From Micromonospora saelicesensis (lineage in GTDB: Bacteria > Actinomycetota > Actinomycetes > Mycobacteriales > Micromonosporaceae): a DNA stretch of 64,000 nt. The position numbers and the translations under genes were made by a program. Below are positions 1 to 8,016 of the stretch, one piece after another; the first letter of the stretch is position 1, and each line of letters begins with the position of its first letter. The notes under the pieces were generated by a model. It did not search any database. It had not been told where the DNA came from and saw nothing but the letters and a program-made list of their open reading frames with translations. The stretch is from contig NZ_FMCR01000001.1 of assembly GCF_900091575.1 (NCBI RefSeq), positions 558,001 through 622,000 on the forward strand, in the 5' to 3' direction.

Positions 1-6
1 TAGTGG

Positions 7-867
7 TCAGCAGGCCGGGTTGGCGGCGGCGCACATCCGTCGGGCGGCGACAGCCGCCAGCCGACGCAGGTCCAGCTCGGTGCCGGTCTGTCCCAGATTA
101 AGCACGGTGATCAGGTCGCCCACCCGGACCACGGCGGTGGTGCTCGGCCGGGGTGGCGCGCCGATGGGCTCGCCCGTCTTCTGGTCAACGGGCTGCGAAC
201 CGGTGTGTCGCAGCAGCGCAGCCCCGTCGCCGGCGAAGTCCCGCTGGACCACCGCCCAGCGGTGCGTCGCCGACCCGGTGCCCGTTGCGCCCCCCACCTT
301 GTACCCGCCGATGCTGTTCCACTCGGCGCACGGGGCGACCAGGTCGTCCATAGTGGCGAGAAGCTGGATGGCCGCGTCCGGGGTCAGCCGGTAGAGATCC
401 TGCGTGAGCAGACCGTCGGACTGGGTGAGGATTGCCGCAGCACGCTTCGGCACCAGGGTCTGCGAGCGGGACAGGATCGAATACTGCCGGCCATCCGATC
501 GCCCCTGGCTCGTCCGGCAGGCGTCGAGCATGTGGTCCAGCAGGACCGGCTCACCCAGCCCCGATTGGCTGAGCTGCACATCGACCTGCTGCGGCAGGTC
601 GGCTGGCTGCAACAGGGCGTCGGTGGTGATCTCGTGCCGGGTCGGCGAGGCGGAGGGCGCGGCGGCCGGCAGGACCGGCGGTGGAGACTTCCTCGGGGCG
701 GCGACCGCCACGGCGGAGACCCCGGCGAGGGCCAGCACGACGGTGGCCACCACGACCTTGCGCTGGCTGCGGCGGCGCGCCCGGGAGCGAATCTCCTCCG
801 GGCCGAGCCACCGCACGTCCCGCAGGTCCCGCTGGATCTGTTCGACGAACGTCGGGTCGTCACGCAT
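7..867 (-). CDS. Membrane-anchored protein, probable partner (anti-sigma-like) of the adjacent ECF sigma factor
   Basis: The protein has 286 residues. A charged cytoplasmic N-terminus of about 33 residues precedes one membrane segment (residues about 34-54, rich in V, A and L), followed by a Pro/Ala-rich linker and an extracytoplasmic domain of about 200 residues with several Cys. I chose the ATG at 865-867 because GGAGGAGG lies just upstream and the start overlaps the sigma-factor stop by 8 bases, which implies translational coupling. No ZAS (HxxxCxxC) motif is visible. Topology and coupling suggest a membrane sensor that binds or follows the sigma factor, but I do not recognise the family; the role is inference from position. 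Confidence 0.7.
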   Translation of the reverse strand: MRDDPTFVEQIQRDLRDVRWLGPEEIRSRARRRSQRKVVVATVVLALAGVSAVAVAAPRKSPPPVLPAAAPSASPTRHEITTDALLQPADLPQQVDVQLSQSGLGEPVLLDHMLDACRTSQGRSDGRQYSILSRSQTLVPKRAAAILTQSDGLLTQDLYRLTPDAAIQLLATMDDLVAPCAEWNSIGGYKVGGATGTGSATHRWAVVQRDFAGDGAALLRHTGSQPVDQKTGEPIGAPPRPSTTAVVRVGDLITVLNLGQTGTELDLRRLAAVAARRMCAAANPAC

Positions 868-1360
868 CGGTGGCCTCCTCCAGATCAGAGACGGCGAGCA
901 GACCGGCGAGCGCGGCACGCCCCCGGGAGAGACGGGCCTTGACGGTGCCCACCGGGGCCGCGGTCTCCCGCGCGACCTCGGCGACCGGCATGCCTACCAG
1001 GTAGTACAGGGCGATGGCGACGCGTTGCTCCTCGGGCAGCCGACGCAGGGCGGCGACCACCGCGACGGTGTCGGTGCCCGGCCCGGGAACGGTCTCGGTG
1101 GCCCCGTGTCGCAGGTAGGCGCGGGCGCGGCTACGCAGGCTGCGCCACCGGCTGACGGCGATCCGGCTGGCCACCACCCGCACCCACGCCTCCGGGTCGT
1201 CGTACGCGCTGACCGTCGACCAGCGCTGCCACGCCCGGACGTACGCCTCCTGCACGGCGTCCTGCGCCTCACCCCGATCGCCGGTGAGGGCGTAGACGAA
1301 CCCGAGAAGTCGTTGCCGACTCCCCCGGTAGAACTCGTCGAACCCGTCGACGTCCGGCAC
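860..1360 (-). CDS. SigE-family ECF RNA polymerase sigma factor
   Basis: The protein has 166 residues, normal for a two-domain ECF sigma factor. Region 2 is seen at residues about 5-75 (FDEFYRGSRQRLLGFVYALT, then AEDAVQEAYVRAWQRW-like sequence). Region 4 is at about 105-155 (LPEEQRVAIALYYLVGMPVAEVA, then a recognition helix GTVKARLSRGRAAL). It would direct RNA polymerase to a small set of promoters. GTG start 1360 has GGGGAGGT upstream. It is the first gene of a two-gene operon with an overlapping membrane protein, the common layout for an ECF factor and its regulator. Confidence 0.9.
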   Translation of the reverse strand: MPDVDGFDEFYRGSRQRLLGFVYALTGDRGEAQDAVQEAYVRAWQRWSTVSAYDDPEAWVRVVASRIAVSRWRSLRSRARAYLRHGATETVPGPGTDTVAVVAALRRLPEEQRVAIALYYLVGMPVAEVARETAAPVGTVKARLSRGRAALAGLLAVSDLEEATDA

Positions 1361-1422
1361 CCGCTACCTCCCCGTGTCGGTCGCTGGGAACACGCACCGG
1401 GCGGGGTCGTCGGTTGCCCCGG

Positions 1423-2406
1423 TCAGGCGATCATCTTTTGCAATTCAGTGAGCGGGAACGCCCCGGCCCCGATCCGCTCCCGGACCGCCCGGCGTACGGC
1501 CCGCTGCACGGCGACGTTGACCGGTGTCGGTACGCCGTGCAACCGGCCGAGCAGCGCGATCTCGCCGTTGAGGTGGTCGACCTCGGTCGAGCCGGTGCCC
1601 CGGGCCAGGCTCTGCCAGGTGGAGCCGCCGGAGCGGGCCTCGCCGTCGACCGGGCGCTGCCCCACCAGGTCGCCGCGTTCGACCTTCTCCTCCTCTGGCG
1701 AGGTGTGCGCGATGCCGGCGGCGGCGAGCGCGGCGACGCCCTCGGCGCGTACCCGTTCGACCAGCGCGTCCGGGATGTCCCGGCCGAGCAACGCCTGGAG
1801 GCCGTTGCCGAGGTTGCTGAGCAGCTTGCCGTACTTCCAGCGCAGCACGTCGGTGCGGACCGGGGCGACGAAGCCGGCGGCGGTCAGGTCGGCGGCGATC
1901 GCCCGGTCGGTGTCGTCGGCGCCTGCGGGGTACCGCCCGATGTGGAGCATTCCGGGATGCGGGTACCCGTTGGCGACCACCACACCCGGGTCCAGGTGGG
2001 TGGCCGGCAGCCAGACGCAGACCGGGTGCACGTCGGCGAAGAGGCGCAGCGCGGCCCGCTCGTTGGCCACCCCGTTCTGCGCGGTCACCAGCGGCAGACG
2101 TTCGCCAGCCGTACCGCCGCCGACCACCGGCGCGTCCACCCAGGCGGCCAACGCGCCGGCGGTGTCCTGCGACTTCACGGTGAGGATCAGCACGGTGTCC
2201 GCCGGCAGCGGCTCGTCCGTGGGCCGGTCCACCGCCGCGAGCCGGGCGGTGACCTCACCCTCGGGCTGCCGCACTGTCAGACCCCGCCCGCGGATCGCGT
2301 CCAGGTGAGCGCCGCGGGCCACCACTGTCACGTCCCGGTCGGCCTGGGCCAGCCGTACGCCGATGGTCCCGCCGACCGCACCCGCGCCGATGATCACGTA
2401 TCGCAT
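1423..2406 (-). CDS. 2-dehydropantoate 2-reductase (ketopantoate reductase, PanE/ApbA) family protein
   Basis: The protein has 327 residues. The N-terminal Rossmann motif GAGAVGG (residues about 7-13) is the NADP-binding site, and the C-terminal all-alpha domain fits the ApbA family. A Lys near residue 190 in a RWKYGKLLSNLGN stretch matches the family pattern K..N..N. Family members reduce ketopantoate to pantoate for CoA synthesis, but many actinobacterial paralogues act on other 2-keto or 2-hydroxy acids, so the substrate is not assured. It stands alone, with a tandem repeat between it and the M50 gene upstream. Confidence 0.85.
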   Translation of the reverse strand: MRYVIIGAGAVGGTIGVRLAQADRDVTVVARGAHLDAIRGRGLTVRQPEGEVTARLAAVDRPTDEPLPADTVLILTVKSQDTAGALAAWVDAPVVGGGTAGERLPLVTAQNGVANERAALRLFADVHPVCVWLPATHLDPGVVVANGYPHPGMLHIGRYPAGADDTDRAIAADLTAAGFVAPVRTDVLRWKYGKLLSNLGNGLQALLGRDIPDALVERVRAEGVAALAAAGIAHTSPEEEKVERGDLVGQRPVDGEARSGGSTWQSLARGTGSTEVDHLNGEIALLGRLHGVPTPVNVAVQRAVRRAVRERIGAGAFPLTELQKMIA

Positions 2407-2434
2407 GGCCTCATTCTGCCCGCCCGTGCCTCTC

Positions 2435-2503
2435 CAGCCCGTGCGCCTTCCGCCCGTGCGGCTTCCGCCCGTGCGGCTTCCGCCCGTGCGGCTTCCGCCC
2501 GTC
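2435..2503. repeat. 15-bp tandem repeat, about 4.5 copies
   Basis: The unit CCGCCCGTGCGGCTT recurs at 2450-2464, 2465-2479 and 2480-2494, with a degenerate copy before (2435-2449) and a partial one after. It starts directly downstream of the M50 stop codon. The unit is a multiple of three and reads as a Lys-Pro-His-Gly-Arg repeat in one minus-strand frame, but no gene is supported there. It may be a polymorphic minisatellite. Confidence 0.85.
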
Positions 2504-2505
2504 GG

Positions 2506-3249
2506 TCAGCTGGTCAGGCCGGCGTCGGTGAGGATCGGGCCGGCGAGCAGGAGCGCGCCGGCGACCAGCGCCGCCAGGTTGACGAGGGCGAAGACGCCGA
2601 CCCAGAAGAGCGGCGGGAACGGGGTGAGCCCGGCGAGCTGGTCGGCGTCGGAGGCGGGCATCCGGCCGCGCGAACGCAACCGTTGCAGCTCGACCACCGG
2701 CCGCACCCCACCGAGCAGCAGAAACCACACCCCGGTGTACGCGAACGCGGCCTGGACCTGCGGCGTCGCGTACCACGAGACGGCGAACACCAGCGCCCCG
2801 GTGATCAGCAACGACACGACGCCGAAGACGTTGCGGATCATGACGAGCATGGCCAGCAGCAGCGCCACGGCCACCCAGAGCAGCAGGGTGATCCGGTTAC
2901 CACCGAGCAGCCAGGCGCCGGCCAGCCCGACCAGCGGCGGTGCGACATATCCGGCGAGCAGGGTGAGGATCATGCCCGGCCCGGTGGGACGGCCTGCGGA
3001 GAGCGTCAGCCCGGACGTGTCCGAGTGCAGCCGGATGCCGCGCAGCTTACGGCCGGTGAGCAGGGCGACCAGGGCGTGCCCGCCCTCGTGCGCGATGGTG
3101 ATGGCGTTACGGGCGATCCGCCACGGCAGCCGGGTGGAGACCACCACCAGCGCGACGACCCCGGTGATCAGCACCAGCAGCGCGGGCGGGTCCGGCTGCG
3201 CGCCGAACAGCGTGTCCCACAGGTCGCCCAGCCCGTCGATCGACATCAT
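2506..3249 (-). CDS. M50-family membrane metallopeptidase
   Basis: About 247 residues from the ATG at 3249 (3246 is also possible). The zinc-binding motif HEGGH (HExxH type) sits at about residues 54-58 after a first membrane segment, and five or so further hydrophobic segments follow, including GPGMILTLLAGYVAPPLVGLAG, a usual second conserved region of the M50B group. Such proteins cut substrates within or near the membrane; the substrate is unknown. TAGGCT lies 9-14 bases before the start, so the mRNA may be leaderless. It is divergent from the Uma2-type gene. Confidence 0.8.
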   Translation of the reverse strand: MMSIDGLGDLWDTLFGAQPDPPALLVLITGVVALVVVSTRLPWRIARNAITIAHEGGHALVALLTGRKLRGIRLHSDTSGLTLSAGRPTGPGMILTLLAGYVAPPLVGLAGAWLLGGNRITLLLWVAVALLLAMLVMIRNVFGVVSLLITGALVFAVSWYATPQVQAAFAYTGVWFLLLGGVRPVVELQRLRSRGRMPASDADQLAGLTPFPPLFWVGVFALVNLAALVAGALLLAGPILTDAGLTS

Positions 3250-3350
3250 GGGGCGCGAGCCTACCGGCGTCGTTCCGTGTCGCTCCCGAGGCACCGGCTC
3301 GTATCCTGTGAAACTGATCGGGTGGCGAGTCGAGCGGGAGGTGAACGCGG

Positions 3351-3902
3351 GTGAGCGCAGCGCCCCTGGAGCCGCACATCGGCCTGTGGACCGAGGCCGA
3401 CTACTTCGCCTTGGGTGAAACCCCGGACCGGATCGAGCTGCTCGACGGGAGCCTGCTGGTGAGCCCTGCCCCGAGCCGACGGCACCAGCGGGTGTCGCGC
3501 CGACTGGCGAACAGCATCGAAGCAGCGGCAGACTTCCACGGCCTGTCGGTCTATGACGCGATCAACGTCCGGCTCGGCATCGATCGAGTCGTCACTCCGG
3601 ACCTCGTTGTGACCGATGTCGATGACGACGGCACCTTCCTCGACCCCGACCGGGTGGTCCTCGTCGGCGAGATCGTCTCGCCCGGCAACGCAGCCGCCGA
3701 CCGGCTGGTCAAGATGCAGCTCTACGCCATCGCGCGAATCCCCTGGTATCTGCTGGTCGAGCAGGACGGCGACGGTCACCCGCTGCGGCTCTACCGGCTC
3801 GACGGCGAGCACTACGTCGAGGACCAGGTTGCCAAGGCGGGCGAGACCATGACCATCGTCGAGCCGTTCCGCTGGCAGCTCGACCCGGCCGCCCTGGGCT
3901 GA
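3351..3902 (+). CDS. Uma2-family (DUF820) putative restriction-endonuclease-fold protein
   Basis: The protein has 183 residues, the usual length of Uma2-type proteins. The PD-(D/E)xK-like core can be followed: an ELLDG strand near residue 30, TPDLVV near 83, then GEIVSP near 105 and a Lys in RLVKMQLYA near 118. The fold is that of nucleases, but the cellular role of the family is largely unknown; members are often scattered through genomes without an operon partner. GTG start 3351 has GGGAGGTG upstream. Confidence 0.82.
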   Translation: MSAAPLEPHIGLWTEADYFALGETPDRIELLDGSLLVSPAPSRRHQRVSRRLANSIEAAADFHGLSVYDAINVRLGIDRVVTPDLVVTDVDDDGTFLDPDRVVLVGEIVSPGNAAADRLVKMQLYAIARIPWYLLVEQDGDGHPLRLYRLDGEHYVEDQVAKAGETMTIVEPFRWQLDPAALG

Positions 3903-3967
3903 TCCGTTCCACTTCAGCCACCGGGGCGACTCAGTCCCGTCGATGAAGCTTTTTTCCGGTCGCCCTT

Positions 3968-3981
3968 GTGATCTAGGGCAC
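3968..3981 (+). promoter_or_regulatory. Possible Crp-type site upstream of the lysozyme gene
   Basis: GTGATCTAGGGCAC fits the GTG-N6-GNCAC pattern described, as I recall, for Streptomyces Crp, and lies 49-62 bases before the lysozyme start. The pattern fixes only seven bases and will occur by chance several times in a window of this size, so the call is weak. Confidence 0.3.
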
Positions 3982-3984
3982 TTA

Positions 3985-4024
3985 CCTCCAAAGATGAATG
4001 TCGATAGAACGACGTCCTTGGAGG
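3985..4024 (+). promoter_or_regulatory. Hairpin that could sequester the ribosome binding site of the GH25 gene
   Basis: CCTCCAA (3985-3991) is an exact complement of TTGGAGG (4018-4024), which contains the Shine-Dalgarno sequence of the lysozyme gene at 4030. A second, inner helix ATGTCG/CGACGT (3998-4003 with 4010-4015, one G-U pair) closes a 6-nt loop. Together they form one elongated hairpin that would hide the GGAGG. Confidence 0.5.
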
Positions 4025-4029
4025 CACTC

Positions 4030-4782
4030 ATGGCCCGTACCCGATCATCGCTGCGCCGCGCGCTCGCGGCCGGCCTCACCGTCCTCGCCACCGCGGCGGC
4101 GGCCCTGGTCGCGACCGCCGGACCGGCGGCCGCCGCCACCACACCCGGTGTCGACGTCTCCCGCTACCAGGGCACCATCAACTGGACCAGCGTCCGCAAC
4201 GCGGGCATCCAGTTCGCCTTCATCAAGGCGACCGAGGGCACCAGCTACAAGGACCCGAACTTCAACGCCAACTACGTCAACTCGTACAACGCCGGGGTGA
4301 TCCGCGGGGCGTACCACTTCGCCCGGCCGAACATCTCCGCCGGCTCCACCCAGGCCAACTACCTGGCCTCCAACGGAGGCGCCTGGTCGGCGGACAGCCG
4401 CACCCTGCCGGCCGCACTGGACATCGAGGGCAACCCGTACGCAGGCGGCTACTGCTACGGGCTCAGCACGACCGGGATGCGCAACTGGGTGCAGGACTTC
4501 CTGAACACCTACCGGTCCCGCACCGGCCGGTACGCCGTCATCTACACCACCACGAGCTGGTGGAACCAGTGCACCGGCAGCTGGACCGGCCCCTGGGCGA
4601 ACCACCCGCTCTGGCTGGCCCGCTGGTCGAGCACGCCCGGCGCCCTGCCGGCCGGCGCGTCGGTGTGGAGCTTCTGGCAGTACACCAGCACCGGCGCGGT
4701 CTCCGGGATCAGCGGCAACGTGGACCGCAACTACTGGAACGGCGACCGGAGCCGCCTGATCGCGTTGGCCAACAACACCTGA
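4030..4782 (+). CDS. Secreted GH25 lysozyme (N-acetylmuramidase)
   Basis: The protein has 250 residues. A signal peptide (residues 1 to about 36, RTRSSLRR then a long Ala/Leu/Val stretch ending in AAA) precedes one GH25 domain that fills the rest. Catalytic-site motifs are visible: GVDVSRYQG at the domain start, FIKATEG, YHFARP and ALDIEGN, where the Asp and Glu of DIE are the expected acid/base pair. It would cut the beta-1,4 bond between MurNAc and GlcNAc outside the cell. No cell-wall binding repeat is present. I chose 4030 over upstream in-frame ATGs because of the GGAGG at 4020-4024 and the signal peptide. The possible RBS hairpin and Crp-like site lie just upstream. Confidence 0.92.
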   Translation: MARTRSSLRRALAAGLTVLATAAAALVATAGPAAAATTPGVDVSRYQGTINWTSVRNAGIQFAFIKATEGTSYKDPNFNANYVNSYNAGVIRGAYHFARPNISAGSTQANYLASNGGAWSADSRTLPAALDIEGNPYAGGYCYGLSTTGMRNWVQDFLNTYRSRTGRYAVIYTTTSWWNQCTGSWTGPWANHPLWLARWSSTPGALPAGASVWSFWQYTSTGAVSGISGNVDRNYWNGDRSRLIALANNT

Positions 4783-4791
4783 CCGGGCCGT

Positions 4792-4848
4792 TGGCGGCAG
4801 CGGGATCGACGGTCACCACACGGTCGACAATCGGTCCGGCTGCCGCCA
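4792..4848. terminator. Hairpin between convergent genes, probable bidirectional terminator
   Basis: TGGCGGCAGC (4792-4801) pairs with GCTGCCGCCA (4839-4848). The internal part contains a further GTCGAC-type self-complementary segment. It lies between the lysozyme (+) and the small membrane protein (-). Confidence 0.6.
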
Positions 4849-4864
4849 CACCACCGGGTACGGG

Positions 4865-5092
4865 TCAGACCCGCCGTCGGCTCAACACCGGCACCACAGC
4901 ATCCTCACTAGCCAGCGCGCCCCGGCGGGTCAACCGCCAGGCGGCAACGCCAAAGCCGGCAACGATCACGACGCCGAGCAGTGCGATGAGCACCGAAACC
5001 CCCGCGCTGACCAGCAGCAGGATCGCGTCGCCGAGCGCCACGAGCATCCACAGTGCCAGCCGGGGCCGAGTGTCCCTCCGTCGGTAACCCAT
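4865..5092 (-). CDS. Small two-helix membrane protein, unknown function
   Basis: The protein has 75 residues. A basic N-terminus (GYRRRDTRPR) precedes two hydrophobic helices (about residues 13-32 and 34-55), and the C-terminus is basic. Start 5092 is supported by AAGGAGG six bases upstream, better than the in-frame ATG at 5122. I do not recognise a family. The next gene upstream on the strand is the Ser/Thr kinase, which ends at 5158, but there is no evidence that the two are cotranscribed. Confidence 0.7.
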   Translation of the reverse strand: MGYRRRDTRPRLALWMLVALGDAILLLVSAGVSVLIALLGVVIVAGFGVAAWRLTRRGALASEDAVVPVLSRRRV

Positions 5093-5157
5093 GTCGTGCC
5101 TCCTTCCGTCGTCGAAGGTCAATTACCCACGACGACGCAAGGTCATGCGAATGAGTT

Positions 5158-7182
5158 TCAGTCCTGACGGTCGGGCACGAAACCCTTGGCGATCCGGTCG
5201 AAGTCCGGCAGCTTGGCCTGCCAGTCCTTGTCGGCGACCTCCCACCGCAGGGCGTAACCGCGGTCCTTGGCCGTCACGAACCCCCGGTTACGGACGTGGA
5301 TCCGGGTGTTGTCACGGGTCTCCAGCCACTCCCAGTCCGCGCAGGTCCGCCCGACATTGCAGCGCTCGATGCTGAGGTACTGATAGTTGATGACTTCGTT
5401 TTTGCGGTCGCCCTCGATGCTCTTCCAGTCGGCGTAGGCGTCCTTCTTCGGCGTGCTGGTCCACTGCACGAGCAACTCGCCCGGGCCATTGGACTGGTCG
5501 AAGACGACGGTGTTGCGACCCGCGTTGCGCCGTACCCAACCGTCGGGAATCGGCAGGGCGAAGCCCTCCGGGTCCCGGTGCAGCTTCCAGCCCGCCGGCA
5601 ACACGTTCGGGTCGACCGAGGGGGTGGCCGAGGCGGACGGACTCGGGGCACCGCTGGTGGGCGGCGGAGGCGCCGCAGCGGTGGTCGGTGCGGGCGCCGA
5701 GGTCGCGGCAGCACCGGTCGGGTTGGCCTGTGGGCTCTTGCCGTCGCCCTTGGTGAGCATCGGCACGACCACCACGAGGCCGATCAGCAGCAGGGCGACC
5801 ACGGCCCCGATCAGCAGGTTACGTCGGGTGTTGTTCGGCTTCGTGCCATCCGAGGGTGGCACCGCCGCGCGACCGGCCGGACTCACCGGCGGCATGAGCG
5901 ACGTCGGCGTGGTCGGCTTGCGCTGCTCCGGAGCCACCGGCGGACCGTCGACGACAGTCGGCTCGTCGTCGACGTTCGTCGTACCGTCGTCGCTCGTGTC
6001 GGGCGCGGCCGTGACCTTTGCGGTCGGCTCGGCCTCGGTCGGCTCGGCCTCGGACGGGCGGTCGATCGGGGCGGTCGGCTCGGCCGGCGCCTCTGCGGTC
6101 GACTCGCCCGACACCAGGGCGGTCGGGTCGGCGGCCTTGGTGTCGGAGGAGACGACGGCCGTCGGCGTGGCATCGGCGGCCGGAGTCGCGGCGGCAGCGG
6201 AGGTGGCGGCGGAGGTCGTCGGGGCGGCGGCCGGCGGCGGTGACACCGGCCGGTCGACACTCTCGGCCGGTCGCGGGGCCGGCACCACCGGCAGGCGCGG
6301 CTCGCGCGGACCGTTCGGCCCAGGCCGGCGTACGCCATCAAGCAGTGAGATCCCGCGCGACCGCTTGCCGGCGGCGCGGCGCAGCAAGCGCTCGGCCACC
6401 TCGGCGGTGATCCGCTCGTTCGGGTCCTTGCGCAACAGCCCGTTGAGGACGGCCTTGAGCGGACCGGCGTTCTTCGGCGGCGGAATCGGCTCGGTGGCCA
6501 GCGCGGCCAGGGTGCCGATCGCCGACGGCCGGGCGTACGGCGACTTGCCCTCGACCGCCGCGTAGAGCGTCGCGCCCAACGACCACAGGTCGGCCTCCGG
6601 ACCGGCCGTGCCGTCCCGAGCGCGCTCCGGCGAGATGTACGCGGGCGAGCCGAGCACCATGCCGGTGCGGGTCACATTGGGGTCACCGGGGATCGTGGCG
6701 AGACCGAAATCGGTCAGCACCACCCGGCCGTCGTCGCCGAGCAACACGTTGCCGGGCTTCACGTCGCGGTGCATGACACCCGCCTTGTGCGCGGCGCTGA
6801 GCGCACCCAGCACACCCAGGCCGATCTCCACCGTGCGGGCCACCGAGACCGGGCCGTCCTCGGCGAGAGTGTCCTGCAACGACTTCGACGCCACGTACTC
6901 CATGACGATCCACGGATCGCCGTCGGTGCGCAGCACGTCGAAGATGCGGACGACGTTGGCGTGGTTGAGCCGGGCGATGGCCCGCGCCTCCCGCAACGAG
7001 CGCTCGCGCATCTCGCGGCGCTCCTCATCGGTGAGACCAGGCGGCGGCACCAACTCCTTGATGGCGACGTCCCGATGCAGCACCTCGTCGCGCGCCTTCC
7101 ACACCCGGCCCATGCCGCCCTGGCCGAGCGGCGACAGGAGCCGGTATCGGTCAGCGACGAGTTGGGGAAGCGCGTTCGACAT
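5158..7182 (-). CDS. Transmembrane serine/threonine protein kinase with extracellular sensor-like domain
   Basis: The protein has 674 residues. The kinase domain spans about 10-270: glycine loop GQGGMG (20-25), catalytic Lys42 in VAIK, HRDVKPGN with Asp140, and DFG at 158-160. A Thr/Ala/Pro-rich juxtamembrane linker (about 280-450) leads to one membrane helix (about 454-476) and an extracellular domain of about 150 residues after a Pro/Ser linker. That domain has two Cys (RCNVGRTC) and replaces the PASTA repeats of PknB. It resembles the outer domain of the second kinase at 38.5 kb. TACCGT ends 8 bases before the ATG, with no Shine-Dalgarno sequence, so the mRNA is probably leaderless. It is divergent from accE, 90 bases away. 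Confidence 0.93.
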   Translation of the reverse strand: MSNALPQLVADRYRLLSPLGQGGMGRVWKARDEVLHRDVAIKELVPPPGLTDEERREMRERSLREARAIARLNHANVVRIFDVLRTDGDPWIVMEYVASKSLQDTLAEDGPVSVARTVEIGLGVLGALSAAHKAGVMHRDVKPGNVLLGDDGRVVLTDFGLATIPGDPNVTRTGMVLGSPAYISPERARDGTAGPEADLWSLGATLYAAVEGKSPYARPSAIGTLAALATEPIPPPKNAGPLKAVLNGLLRKDPNERITAEVAERLLRRAAGKRSRGISLLDGVRRPGPNGPREPRLPVVPAPRPAESVDRPVSPPPAAAPTTSAATSAAAATPAADATPTAVVSSDTKAADPTALVSGESTAEAPAEPTAPIDRPSEAEPTEAEPTAKVTAAPDTSDDGTTNVDDEPTVVDGPPVAPEQRKPTTPTSLMPPVSPAGRAAVPPSDGTKPNNTRRNLLIGAVVALLLIGLVVVVPMLTKGDGKSPQANPTGAAATSAPAPTTAAAPPPPTSGAPSPSASATPSVDPNVLPAGWKLHRDPEGFALPIPDGWVRRNAGRNTVVFDQSNGPGELLVQWTSTPKKDAYADWKSIEGDRKNEVINYQYLSIERCNVGRTCADWEWLETRDNTRIHVRNRGFVTAKDRGYALRWEVADKDWQAKLPDFDRIAKGFVPDRQD

Positions 7183-7272
7183 CGGTGAGACGGTACCCGG
7201 ACCGGCTGACGCTCACACCGCCGGCACGCCACTGTGCGCTTCGCGTTACTTCGCGCCGCGTACCCTGTCGGC

Positions 7273-7467
7273 ATGTCTGCCGAAGAGCCCCTGTTCCGGG
7301 TCGTCCGCGGCGTGCCCACCGCCGAGGAGTTGGCCGCTCTGGTGGGGGCGATCATCGTCCGAACCCGTCCGGCCGCCGCCCCCGTTCCGGCGACGATCTC
7401 CGCCTGGGCGCGCAGCGGTCGACCCGGCGGCTCCCGCGGGTGGCGCGCCGCCGGCCTGCCCCGCTAA
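7273..7467 (+). CDS. accE: Acyl-CoA carboxylase epsilon subunit
   Basis: The protein has 64 residues. The pattern LFRVVRGVPTAEELAALVGAI followed by ISAWARSGRP and a terminal WRAAGLPR is that of the small epsilon subunit which binds and activates actinobacterial acyl-CoA (acetyl/propionyl) carboxylase beta subunits. TACCCT lies 7-12 bases before the ATG, fitting a leaderless mRNA. In many actinobacteria the gene follows the beta (carboxyltransferase) gene and precedes maf. Here no beta gene is in the window, and three type VII-like genes separate accE from maf; the alpha subunit lies at 14.7 kb. Confidence 0.85.
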   Translation: MSAEEPLFRVVRGVPTAEELAALVGAIIVRTRPAAAPVPATISAWARSGRPGGSRGWRAAGLPR

Positions 7468-7557
7468 CCCGAGACCTGCCGCGCGGGGGCTGCCACGGTG
7501 GCGTTGAGCCGTTAACCTCACTCAGGGAAACGGTGCCGCTACGGGTAGGGAGGATCC

Positions 7558-8016
7558 ATGATCCCCGAAGAGGACCGGCCAGCACCCTGGCTACGCGGTT
7601 ACGGCGGCATCGAAGCCGACATCAGCCAGCTCAGAGAGTTCGCCGACCGGCTCGCCGCCGAGGTCGAGAGCAACTACGCGCCGCACCTGTCGTACATCGC
7701 CGAAGACATGTCCGCGAAGCTGCCCAACCCCTGCGACGCCTTCATCGAACTGGTCACCTTCCTGCACGCACACCACGAGACGCAGCAGGCCACCGCCGAC
7801 ATGGTGTACGCCGTCCGAGGCGCCACCGGCCACCTGGCCGCCGCCGCCGATCAGGTCGCCACCCACTACGCCGACAGCGACGCCTTCACCGCCGCCCGAG
7901 TGGTGGACGTGCAACGAGCCCTCGCCAACCCGGCCAGCGTCCTCCCCGGCGGCCCGACGCCAACCCTGACCGACCCGACCAGCCCCGACGCCGCAGGACC
8001 GGTGGTGCTGCCGTGA
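7558..8016 (+). CDS. Type VII secretion cassette protein 1, small helical protein of unknown function
   Basis: The protein has 152 residues and is mostly helical up to about residue 125 (heptad-like Ala/Leu pattern), followed by a Pro/Thr-rich C-terminus. It resembles small helical ESX-associated proteins, but no WXG motif is present. GGAGG lies six bases before ATG 7558. Its stop overlaps the start of the next gene (GTGA), and that gene in turn overlaps the mycosin gene, so the three form one translationally coupled operon. The role is inferred from this context only. Confidence 0.65.
   Translation: MIPEEDRPAPWLRGYGGIEADISQLREFADRLAAEVESNYAPHLSYIAEDMSAKLPNPCDAFIELVTFLHAHHETQQATADMVYAVRGATGHLAAAADQVATHYADSDAFTAARVVDVQRALANPASVLPGGPTPTLTDPTSPDAAGPVVLP

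Noticed and set aside
205-942. Long plus-strand open frames opposite the sigma and membrane genes
   Set aside because: They are shadows of the real genes on the other strand; they have no ribosome binding site and no family pattern, and high G+C DNA gives many long frames.
1414-3354. 646-codon plus-strand frame across the panE-like and M50 genes
   Set aside because: It covers two well-supported minus-strand genes and translates into Gly/Arg/Gln-rich noise without any domain.
3940-4030. Possible c-di-AMP (ydaO-type) riboswitch before the lysozyme gene
   Set aside because: The leader is too short and lacks the conserved ydaO core; a simple RBS-masking hairpin explains the visible pairing.
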